Shown here: positions 1 through 6,308 of the stretch, one piece after another
Layout of the letters: each line of letters starts with the position of its first letter
Position numbering within the stretch: the first letter of the stretch is position 1
NCBI GenBank assembly: GCA_002317245.1
Contig: DCIU01000048.1
Span: 10,253-20,064 of the forward strand
Source: Lachnospiraceae bacterium UBA1718
GTDB taxonomy: Bacteria; Bacillota; Clostridia; Lachnospirales; Lachnospiraceae
DNA: 9,812 bases
Direction of reading: 5' to 3'
Translations under genes and position numbers: made by a program
The notes under the pieces: model-generated
What the model was told of the DNA's origin: nothing
Seen by the model: the letters and a program-made list of their open reading frames with translations, nothing else
The model's database searches: none

Positions 1-68
1 CCACAACCAACCATTGCTACCATCATAGCGATAGCAAGGCCAAGTGCCATAATTTTTCTCATTTTCAT
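1..68 (-). CDS. N-terminus of a predicted lipoprotein (partial, runs off the window)
   Basis: Only the first 22 codons are present. The ATG at 68-66 begins a short basic stretch (MKMRK), then a hydrophobic core rich in Ala, Met, Leu, Ile and Val, ending in Met-Val-Gly-Cys with the Cys at residue 22. This is a type II (lipoprotein) signal peptide: the Cys would be lipidated and the mature protein anchored on the outer face of the membrane. A Met three residues before the Cys is slightly less usual than Leu but fits the general lipobox pattern. An AGGAGG sits 7 nt upstream of the ATG, which supports this start over the second Met at 62. In this kind of organism such leaders most often belong to ABC-transporter solute-binding proteins, but nothing of the mature protein is visible, so the substrate and function cannot be given. 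It has its own promoter and is not simply the next gene of the rsgA operon. Confidence 0.82.
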   Translation of the reverse strand, partial: MKMRKIMALGLAIAMMVAMVGC

Positions 69-75
69 AATTTTT

Positions 76-81
76 CCTCCT
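76..81 (-). promoter_or_regulatory. Ribosome binding site of the lipoprotein gene
   Basis: A full AGGAGG lies 7 nt before the ATG at 68. It sits directly next to the 3' arm (84-89) of the leader stem, so folding of the leader could affect ribosome access. Confidence 0.85.
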
Positions 82-83
82 CC

Positions 84-126
84 GGGCTCTAATACACCAA
101 CGCTTTATAGTGATAAAGTAAGCCCT
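84..126 (-). promoter_or_regulatory. Foldable 5' leader of the lipoprotein mRNA
   Basis: Between the predicted transcription start (about 131) and the Shine-Dalgarno the transcript can form two nested helices. The inner one is a perfect 6-bp stem, CTTTAT-CACT-ATAAAG, at 103-118. The outer one pairs GGGCT (125-121) with AGCCC (88-84), plus one G-U pair. The outer 3' arm ends just before the ribosome binding site. There is no U-run after either stem, so this is not an intrinsic terminator. There is no ATG in the leader, so no leader peptide. It matches no riboswitch class that I recognise. A regulatory role is inference from position only. Confidence 0.4.
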
Positions 127-138
127 AAACTAAATAAT

Positions 139-167
139 ACTATAATTACATAGTTATAATTTGTCAA
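139..167 (-). promoter_or_regulatory. Sigma-A type promoter for the lipoprotein gene
   Basis: On the minus strand there is a perfect -35 box, TTGACA (167-162), an exact 17-bp spacer (161-145) and a -10 box TATAGT (144-139), five of six matches to TATAAT. The predicted start is the A near 131, giving a leader of about 63 nt. The spacer is very AT-rich. A small inverted repeat, ACTAT-N6-ATAGT (154-150 and 143-139), overlaps the -10 box and could be a repressor site, although it is short enough to arise by chance. The first T of the -35 box is also the last base of the upstream tandem repeat. Confidence 0.85.
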
Positions 168-222
168 CCCAGTAATCCCCTCATATATACAGGCACCCAG
201 TAATCCCCTCATATATACAGGC
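167..222 (-). repeat. Perfect 28-bp tandem duplication between rsgA and the lipoprotein promoter
   Basis: Positions 167-194 and 195-222 are identical over all 28 bases and directly abut, with no third copy. On the minus strand the unit starts GCCTGTATATATGAGGGG and ends ATTACTGGGT. The first copy begins on the last base of the rsgA stop codon and the second ends on the first base of the -35 box. Each unit can form only a weak imperfect hairpin (CCTGTA with TACTGG, one mismatch) without a T-run, so it is a poor terminator. The position fits either a recent slippage duplication or a duplicated protein-binding site upstream of the promoter. The sequence alone does not separate these. Confidence 0.95.
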
Positions 223-1097
223 TAATACTGACGCCTGTTAGCAAGCTCATCCAGTAATAGAAGATAATTCTCGTATCTAATCTTACTGATCCTGCCCTCA
301 TCCACTGCCCTCTTGACGCCGCAGTCAGGCTCGTTCTGATGAATACAGTCTAAGAACCTGCACTGGTCAGAATAATCGTCGAATTCTCTATAATAATCCT
401 TAAGGGTATTCTTCTCCACATCAAAAAGTTGAAGGGAACTGAATCCCGGGGTATCGAGAATGTATGTATCCTCGTCAATGGCTATCATCTCTGAGTGGCG
501 TGTAGTATGCTTACCACGCTCAATCTTCACGCTGATGGAACCCGTCTCCATATAGGTGCCGGTCTGCAGCTTATTAATAAGACTGCTCTTGCCCACACCA
601 CTAGGTCCAGCTACTGTCGTAGTCTTGCCCTTAAGCACCTTCCTTATCTCTTCAAGGCCATCCTCCTCAAGAGCAGATGCGAATAGTACCTGACAGCCTG
701 AGCCCTCATAGGCGCTGGCTATTGCAGCCTTCTCTTCCTCTGAGGCAATATCCTGCTTATTGAAGCAGATGATGCATGGAAGATTTTTCTGTTCCATATA
801 TATTATGAAGCGGTCAAGCAGATTGAAGTTAGGGTCCGGCTTCTGAATAGCGAAGATAATCATGGCCTGGTCAACATTGGCCACAGCTGGTCTTATAATC
901 TCGCTGCTTCTTGGCAGGATACTAATGATATTACCAAGGAGCTTCTCTTCATCAAGCACCTCAAGGACAACATTGTCCCCCACTAGAGGCTTGATGCCAT
1001 CCTTACGGAATATTCCCTTTGCCTTACACTCATAAATATGGCTTCCATTATGTACATAATAGAAGCCAGCAATTCCTCGTATGATTTTACCCTGCAT
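222..1097 (-). CDS. rsgA: Ribosome small-subunit maturation GTPase RsgA
   Basis: RsgA (YjeQ/CpgA) is a cytoplasmic GTPase that checks late assembly of the 30S subunit and leaves on GTP hydrolysis. The 291-residue protein has the diagnostic circularly permuted GTPase order. An N-terminal OB-fold region (about 1-70) comes first, then G4 NKQD at 113-116, a G5-like SALEED at 141-146, G1 GPSGVGKS at 164-171, G2 TTRH at 198-201 and G3 DTPG at 215-218. The C-terminal zinc site is complete with C246, C251, H253 and C259. Length is normal for the family. The ATG follows the prkC stop by 6 nt, with a modest AGG just upstream, so translation is probably coupled. It is the last gene of the operon. Many Clostridia follow rsgA with rpe and a thiamine pyrophosphokinase gene, and neither is here. 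A threonine run (159-161) precedes the P-loop; the Bacillus homologue CpgA is a known PrkC substrate, so the neighbouring kinase may act on it (inference). Confidence 0.97.
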   Translation of the reverse strand: MQGKIIRGIAGFYYVHNGSHIYECKAKGIFRKDGIKPLVGDNVVLEVLDEEKLLGNIISILPRSSEIIRPAVANVDQAMIIFAIQKPDPNFNLLDRFIIYMEQKNLPCIICFNKQDIASEEEKAAIASAYEGSGCQVLFASALEEDGLEEIRKVLKGKTTTVAGPSGVGKSSLINKLQTGTYMETGSISVKIERGKHTTRHSEMIAIDEDTYILDTPGFSSLQLFDVEKNTLKDYYREFDDYSDQCRFLDCIHQNEPDCGVKRAVDEGRISKIRYENYLLLLDELANRRQY

Positions 1098-1103
1098 AAA
1101 TAC

Positions 1104-3158
1104 CTATTGTTGTTCCTGAGTAAATGTTACAGTTCTTACGATAGTTCTCTCTTCTGAAACAGAAGGGATGTCAACAACCTCTCCATCCTCGTTGGTGGTT
1201 GTAGATCCTGGTATTGTGACTGTATAGATAATATTAACAGTACCTGAATCACAGTCAGCTATACCTGAGATATTCATTGATACTGGGAAGGAAGATGTAG
1301 TCTCTCTCTTAAGCTCAGTACCATTAGCTGCATTAACAATGATGGTACATGAAGTACCACTCGAGTAGTCACCATCCTCAAGGGCTGGGCTCTCAACATT
1401 GCCAACATAGCTGTATGTGATAGTACCAACACCGGTACTTACCTTCATGTCAATCTTAGTACCAGCATCAACAGCTGAGTCAGCTGTATAGCTCTGGTAA
1501 CAGATCTTGTCTACAAGACTGGCATCTGGATTAGTAGTCTCTTCAATGGATCCTGCCTGAAGTCCAGCCTCAACAAGTACTGCTGTAGCATCCATAGGAT
1601 CAAGGCCTAACAAGTTAGGAACATGAACCTTAGATATACTCGGTCCAGTACTTATAGATAATGTAATCTGGCTGCCACGCGTGACTACTTCCCCTGCAGC
1701 TGGTAACTGGTCAACTACATTACCCTTGGTAACACTATCACTTGGAACCTCTACCTTCTCAACTGTGTAGCCTTCCTTCTCAAGAGTAACTACCGCTGCC
1801 GCATAAGACAGTCCATGAACATCTGGAACAAGGGCCTGATTAGCATCAAGGTCATCTTCATTAACTGTATTCTCACCCTCACCCTTGGAATCATTGTTCT
1901 CTGTAGAAATAATAGAACCGCTCTCGCTATCCTTAATATTCTTGCCAAAGCTAAATATTCCGAAGGCCTTGCCAACAACAAATATAACAATAAGACCAAT
2001 TATTACAGCTGCAATAATAGCTGCAATTGTTGTAATCTTCTCCGCTCTGTCCTCATCGGAAGCAGATTTCTTATTAGAACCCTTACGATTGTTAGAATAC
2101 TGGTCAGGTCTTCTGCCAGAATTCTTAGATGACTGCTTGCCAGATGATGGCTTCTTACCAGCCGCCTTCTTGCTGCCATTACCCTTGCTTGGAGCCTGTC
2201 TGTTGACTCTTACTGCATACGGGTCTTCTACAGCTTCCCTGGTGCGAACTCTTCCACTAACCTGATCAAGTTCTTCATCAGTAATAGCACGTGTTGCTGC
2301 CTCCTCATCAGGATTAGCAATCTTAACGAAATCCTCATCAGGAGTCATAAGTGATCTCTTAAGGTCATCAGACAGTTCACTCATGCTCTGGTATCTTCTG
2401 TCCGGACTCTTCTGAGTACACTTAAGTACTATCTGCTCAACACTTATTGGAACCTCTGGAATATAGACTCTAGGTGATGGCATTGGCTCCTGAATATGCT
2501 TAATAGCAATTGCTACTGTAGTCTCACCATTGAATGGTACGCGCCCGGTGAGCATCTCAAAGAGAGTGATACCAAGTGAGTAGATATCACTTTTCTCATC
2601 TGAATATCCACCTCTTGCCTGCTCTGGTGATGTATAGTGGACAGATCCCATTACATTGGAGGTAATAGTATTAGAGCTAACAGCCTTGGCAATACCGAAG
2701 TCTGTAACCTTAACCTTACCATCCTTGGAGATCATAATATTCTGTGGCTTAATATCTCTGTGAATAATATGGGTGTTATGAGCTGCCTCAATACCCATAC
2801 ATACCTGGATAGCAATACTAACTGCTTCCTTAACAGAGAGGCGTGACTTCTTCTCAATGTACTTCTTAAGAGTAATACCCTCAACAAGCTCCATTACTAT
2901 GTAATGAATTCCGCCTTCCTCACCAACGTCATATACGTTAACGATATTAGGATGCATCATTCCTGCTGCGGCCTGAGCCTCAGTACGGAATTTGGACACA
3001 AAATTAGCATTCTCAGAAAATTCCTGCTTAAGTACCTTAACAGCTACTGGTCTGCTTAACTTGTGGTCCTTGCCCTTATATACATCCGACATTCCGCCGG
3101 TTCCAATTTTATCCAGGATCTCGTAACGATCTCCCAGCATCATTCCTAACTTTATCAT
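1104..3158 (-). CDS. prkC: Membrane Ser/Thr protein kinase with PASTA repeats (PrkC/Stk1 family)
   Basis: This 684-residue transmembrane kinase is of the family that senses cell-wall fragments or growth state and phosphorylates Ser/Thr of cytoplasmic proteins. The kinase domain is intact: glycine loop GTGGMSDVY (19-27), Lys41 in VAVK, catalytic HRD (133-135), DFG (153-155), a Thr/Ser-rich activation loop (about 161-177) and SPEQ (177-180). A Lys/Ser/Gly-rich basic linker (about 320-365) leads to one membrane helix (about 375-396). Outside the cell there is an acidic Ser/Asn-rich spacer, then two PASTA repeats (about 442-505 and 511-575). A final 109 residues (576-684) are beta-rich and Thr/Ser-rich, contain C604 and C636, and do not read as PASTA. 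Firmicute homologues usually carry three or more PASTA units. The start has GAGGAAG upstream and lies 15 nt after stp, its likely opposing phosphatase. The ligand cannot be told from sequence. Confidence 0.96.
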   Translation of the reverse strand: MIKLGMMLGDRYEILDKIGTGGMSDVYKGKDHKLSRPVAVKVLKQEFSENANFVSKFRTEAQAAAGMMHPNIVNVYDVGEEGGIHYIVMELVEGITLKKYIEKKSRLSVKEAVSIAIQVCMGIEAAHNTHIIHRDIKPQNIMISKDGKVKVTDFGIAKAVSSNTITSNVMGSVHYTSPEQARGGYSDEKSDIYSLGITLFEMLTGRVPFNGETTVAIAIKHIQEPMPSPRVYIPEVPISVEQIVLKCTQKSPDRRYQSMSELSDDLKRSLMTPDEDFVKIANPDEEAATRAITDEELDQVSGRVRTREAVEDPYAVRVNRQAPSKGNGSKKAAGKKPSSGKQSSKNSGRRPDQYSNNRKGSNKKSASDEDRAEKITTIAAIIAAVIIGLIVIFVVGKAFGIFSFGKNIKDSESGSIISTENNDSKGEGENTVNEDDLDANQALVPDVHGLSYAAAVVTLEKEGYTVEKVEVPSDSVTKGNVVDQLPAAGEVVTRGSQITLSISTGPSISKVHVPNLLGLDPMDATAVLVEAGLQAGSIEETTNPDASLVDKICYQSYTADSAVDAGTKIDMKVSTGVGTITYSYVGNVESPALEDGDYSSGTSCTIIVNAANGTELKRETTSSFPVSMNISGIADCDSGTVNIIYTVTIPGSTTTNEDGEVVDIPSVSEERTIVRTVTFTQEQQ

Positions 3159-3173
3159 CTATCTAACTTCCTC

Positions 3174-3905
3174 TTACAGACCGGGATCAACAAGTACAAC
3201 TGCTATGTTGTCCTTACCACCATTGTTATTGGCTGCTGCGATAAGGCACTCTGCCTTCTCAACCAGATCCCTCTGTCCCTGCAGAATCATTCGTATCTCT
3301 TCATCTTCAAGCATGTTAGTAAGACCATCAGAGCACATAAGCACGATATCCCCTGGCTTAAGTGTAACCTTGAAGAAGTCTACATCCAGATCCTCCTGTA
3401 CACCAATTGCCCTGGTGATGATGTTCTTGTCAGGATGCAGCCTTGCCTGTTCGCGCTTGATGCCTCCTCTTCTCACCATCTCCTCGACCCATGAATGGTC
3501 TCTTGTAATCTGCTTAATCTCTCTGTCTCCTACTACATACAGGCGGCTGTCTCCCACATTGGCAACGCACATCTTATCCCCCTGGATAGTAGCGGCTACA
3601 ACTGTGGTGCCCATACCCTTCAAGTTCTCGTCAGTCTGAGAAAAAACTCTGACGACTGTATTAGCACGACGAATAGCCTTCTCTAATACAGGAATTGGTT
3701 CTGTATCTGGAGAAGACTCAATGTAATCTACTATAGTCTCTATTGCACACTTCGAAGCGTAGTCACCAGCCTGATGGCCACCCATACCATCTGCTACAAG
3801 GAACAGATTGGACAATGGTCCGACTGCATTCTCTGAAGCATACACATAGTCCTGATTCAATTTTCTCTTCATACCGATATCGGTAAGTGAAAAAGATTTA
3901 ATCAT
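3174..3905 (-). CDS. stp: PP2C-type Ser/Thr protein phosphatase (Stp/PrpC)
   Basis: This soluble metal-dependent phosphatase reverses phosphorylation by the PASTA kinase encoded next to it. At 243 residues it is the usual size for the bacterial PP2C family. The signature motifs are all present: RKLNQD near the N-terminus (14-19), VADGMGGHQAGD (37-48) with metal-binding D39 and G40, GDSRLY (118-123), a DHSWVEEM flap region (136-143), SDG (192-194) with D193, and GKDN (230-233) with D232. No signal peptide or membrane segment is seen. The ATG at 3905 is the only sensible start because an in-frame TGA lies just upstream. The Shine-Dalgarno is weak (only GTGA-like), so translation may be lower than that of its neighbours or depend on ribosomes finishing rlmN 28 nt upstream. 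The stp-prkC order is the classic arrangement in Firmicutes, which supports a shared regulatory circuit. Confidence 0.96.
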   Translation of the reverse strand: MIKSFSLTDIGMKRKLNQDYVYASENAVGPLSNLFLVADGMGGHQAGDYASKCAIETIVDYIESSPDTEPIPVLEKAIRRANTVVRVFSQTDENLKGMGTTVVAATIQGDKMCVANVGDSRLYVVGDREIKQITRDHSWVEEMVRRGGIKREQARLHPDKNIITRAIGVQEDLDVDFFKVTLKPGDIVLMCSDGLTNMLEDEEIRMILQGQRDLVEKAECLIAAANNNGGKDNIAVVLVDPGL

Positions 3906-3933
3906 TAAAAATCACATTACAGGACATAATAAA

Positions 3934-4962
3934 TTAGCCCTCGCTCAACTTCCTCCTGCGAAGCTGACCGCAAGCTCCATCAATGTCCTGCCCCATTTCT
4001 CTTCTAATAGTAACATTTATTCCGTTTTTTTCAAGTTTATTTTTGAAGGCGGCAATGGCCTCACCCCCGCTTCTGACGTAGTCTCTCTCCTTAATCGGGT
4101 TGACCGGAATCAGGTTAACATGGGCGTGTGTACGCTTTGCCAATGCCACTAATTCCTCTGCGTCAGTCTTAGTATCGTTGACTCCTCCCACCAGACTATA
4201 CTCGAAGGTAATACGTCTTCCAGTCTGCTTGAAGTAGTATATACAGGCCTCCATAAGCTCCTCAATGGAGTAGGTATTGGCTATTGGCATCAGTGTCCTT
4301 CTCTTCTCATCCGTGGTTGCGTGAAGGGACAGAGCCAGGGTCAGATTAAGATCCTCATCTGCTAATCTCTTCATCATTGGAACAAGTCCACAGGTAGATA
4401 CAGTCACATTCCTTCCGGATATATTGAGGCCGTTTTCGTCTGTGAGCATCCTGTAGAACTTAACAAGATTCTCATAGTTATCCATGGGTTCACCAGTACC
4501 CATAACCACCACATTGGATACTCTCTCCCCAGTGATTCTGGTAATGGCATATATCTGCTCAAGCATCTCCGAAGGAAGAAGATTCCTCTCCCATCCATCC
4601 AGAGTTGAAGCACAGAACTTACATCCCATCTTACAGCCTACCTGTGATGAGATACATACGCTGTTGCCATGCTTATATCTCATGAACACACTCTCCACCA
4701 GATTGCCATCCGGCAGAGCGAAAAGGAATTTCTTAGTGCCGTCAATCTGGGACTCCTGCACCCTCTCCATAGTAATGGTGGTAAGTGGATACTCCGCCTC
4801 AAGCTTTGCTCTCAGATCCTTGGATATATTAGTCATCTCATCGTAGCTTGTAACAAGCTTCACATGCATCCACTGATATATCTGATCCGACCTGAACTTA
4901 GGCAGCCCAAGGGATGATAATTCATTCTTCAGTTCTTCCTTATTAAGTGATTTAATATCCAT
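3934..4962 (-). CDS. rlmN: Dual-specificity rRNA/tRNA adenine-C2 methyltransferase RlmN (radical SAM)
   Basis: RlmN makes 2-methyladenosine at A2503 of 23S rRNA and A37 of some tRNAs, using radical SAM chemistry with a methyl-cysteine intermediate. The 342-residue protein carries the CX3CX2C iron-sulfur motif at C110, C114 and C117 (QVGCKMGCKFC). The two catalytic cysteines of the family are present: C103 in SVCISSQ (aligning with E. coli C118) and C331 in the C-terminal ACGQLR (aligning with C355). MGTGEPMDNY (154-163) is the SAM-binding GEP region. The C-terminal catalytic cysteine and absence of a resistance-type context argue for RlmN rather than Cfr. Start and rsmB stop overlap as TAATG at 4962, and no good Shine-Dalgarno precedes it, so expression likely depends on termination-reinitiation from rsmB. 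Confidence 0.97.
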   Translation of the reverse strand: MDIKSLNKEELKNELSSLGLPKFRSDQIYQWMHVKLVTSYDEMTNISKDLRAKLEAEYPLTTITMERVQESQIDGTKKFLFALPDGNLVESVFMRYKHGNSVCISSQVGCKMGCKFCASTLDGWERNLLPSEMLEQIYAITRITGERVSNVVVMGTGEPMDNYENLVKFYRMLTDENGLNISGRNVTVSTCGLVPMMKRLADEDLNLTLALSLHATTDEKRRTLMPIANTYSIEELMEACIYYFKQTGRRITFEYSLVGGVNDTKTDAEELVALAKRTHAHVNLIPVNPIKERDYVRSGGEAIAAFKNKLEKNGINVTIRREMGQDIDGACGQLRRRKLSEG

Positions 4963-6308
4963 TAATTCTTAGTGAATCTGGCAATATAGAAGCCATCAGT
5001 CTCATCTGTTATGAATAACTGCTCTTCTCTTACTAAGGTAAAATTGCCGCTACTTAGTATATAATCCCTGTTCTCATCGTTCTCACGCTTCCTCATGGTG
5101 CATGTGGAGAACATAAGGGTTCCACCCTTCTTAACATACTTCAGGGCATTATCTATTATCTGTCTCTGAAGGTCTATTAACGAATCAAGGCCTTCTGCTG
5201 TAAGGTTATACTTGATATCAGGCTTACGTCCTATTACGCCGAAGCCGGAGCATGGGACATCCGCTATTACGACGTCTGCCCACTCTTCCATGGACTGGTC
5301 ATATTCCCTTGCATCCCATACCTCTGTATCAATATTATCAGCCTGTAATCTGTCTATATTCTCTTCTATTAGATTAACCTTGTAATCAGATACGTCACGA
5401 CTAATTACAAGCCCGGGTCTTCCCTCATATGAGGCCTCTGCTGCCTTCAGCTTGTTAGCTGCATGTAAGCTCTTGCCTCCGGGAGCCGCACATATATCCA
5501 GAATATTATCACCAGCCTTAATGCCAGAAAGCTCAGCTACCATCATGCTGCTGACATCCTGTACTGTGTAGGCACCCGACTTAAAGAATTCAAGCCTGCC
5601 TAACTTATCAGCGCCCTCTAGTCCATATGCATATGGAAGTAGACTACTCTTAGTATATCTGATATTATTAGCGTCCCACTCATCAGTAATTAGCTTAATC
5701 TGGGATTCATCAAGAGTCTGGTCTATTCTTACATAGATCTTCTTAGTATCAAGAGAAGCCACCAAGGCCTTCTTAGTTACGTCTACGCCGTAGTCCTCCA
5801 CCATGCTCTTAACAATAAGCTCTGGTGCAGAGCAGCTAATACTGATTGCTGCCACAGGATCATCTGCCATGAAGGAATCCGAATTAATAGTCTCCATGAC
5901 TTCCTTATAGCCTCTTGCGACACCACGAAGCAGTCCGTTAACGAATCCCTGCAGTCCCCTGAAGCCTCGCTTGCCTGCAAGCTTAACTGCCTCATTACAT
6001 ACTGCAGAATCAGGAACCTTATCCATATATATAATCTGATAGATACTCATTCTGACCAGATTACGGATGAAGGGCTTCATCTTGTTAACTGGAGTCTTGG
6101 AGAAATGATTAATAATATAATCAATAGTTACTCTGCGCTCCAGGGTACCATTCACTACCCTCTTAATGAAGTTCTTATCAGCCTGTGGCAGATAATCATA
6201 CTTATCAAGCACATTCTTAAGTAAGATATGACTGTGCTCTTCACCCTTGTCGATGCTAAGCAGAATCTCCGCTACAAGCTCACGAATATTTACAGTATTA
6301 TTGTTCAT
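4962..6308 (-). CDS. rsmB: 16S rRNA (cytosine-967-C5) methyltransferase RsmB
   Basis: RsmB (Sun/Fmu) methylates C967 of 16S rRNA with SAM. The N-terminal third (about 1-140) resembles the NusB-type RNA-binding fold and the C-terminal part is the Rossmann methyltransferase. Motif I is DICAAPGGK (271-279), motif IV is DVPCSGFG (350-357) with C353, and motif VI is FSTCT (400-404) with the catalytic nucleophile C403. Length from the chosen start is 448 residues, normal for the family. The frame stays open upstream to an ATG at 6359, but those extra 17 residues look nothing like an RsmB N-terminus and lie entirely inside fmt. The ATG at 6308 has a GGAG 9 nt upstream and begins MNNNTVNIRELVAEIL, a typical start. 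It overlaps the end of fmt by 11 nt, implying translational coupling. Many clostridial operons carry a zinc metallopeptidase gene between fmt and rsmB; it is absent here. Confidence 0.96.
   Translation of the reverse strand: MNNNTVNIRELVAEILLSIDKGEEHSHILLKNVLDKYDYLPQADKNFIKRVVNGTLERRVTIDYIINHFSKTPVNKMKPFIRNLVRMSIYQIIYMDKVPDSAVCNEAVKLAGKRGFRGLQGFVNGLLRGVARGYKEVMETINSDSFMADDPVAAISISCSAPELIVKSMVEDYGVDVTKKALVASLDTKKIYVRIDQTLDESQIKLITDEWDANNIRYTKSSLLPYAYGLEGADKLGRLEFFKSGAYTVQDVSSMMVAELSGIKAGDNILDICAAPGGKSLHAANKLKAAEASYEGRPGLVISRDVSDYKVNLIEENIDRLQADNIDTEVWDAREYDQSMEEWADVVIADVPCSGFGVIGRKPDIKYNLTAEGLDSLIDLQRQIIDNALKYVKKGGTLMFSTCTMRKRENDENRDYILSSGNFTLVREEQLFITDETDGFYIARFTKN

Noticed and set aside
167..222. 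Tandem repeat as a CRISPR remnant or transcription terminator
   Set aside because: The copies abut with no spacer, there are only two, and no cas genes are present. The only possible stem is short, mismatched and lacks a T-run.
1140..1174. TTGACA on the minus strand near the end of prkC as an internal promoter for rsgA
   Set aside because: No acceptable -10 box lies 16-18 bp downstream; the nearest TA-rich hexamer is too far away.
1815..2265. Open frames on the plus strand opposite prkC
   Set aside because: They mirror the linker, membrane segment and spacer of a clearly real kinase gene, have no ribosome binding site and give low-complexity, implausible proteins.
3205..3639. 144-codon plus-strand frame opposite stp
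   Set aside because: It is the antisense shadow of a complete PP2C gene, with Ser/Leu/Thr-rich composition and no recognisable motif.
4024..4030. Slippery heptamer A-AAA-AAC in the rlmN frame as a programmed -1 frameshift site
   Set aside because: A -1 shift would reach a stop within about ten codons and lose the essential C331. I see no clear downstream stem, so an ordinary Glu-Lys-Asn codon run is the simpler reading.
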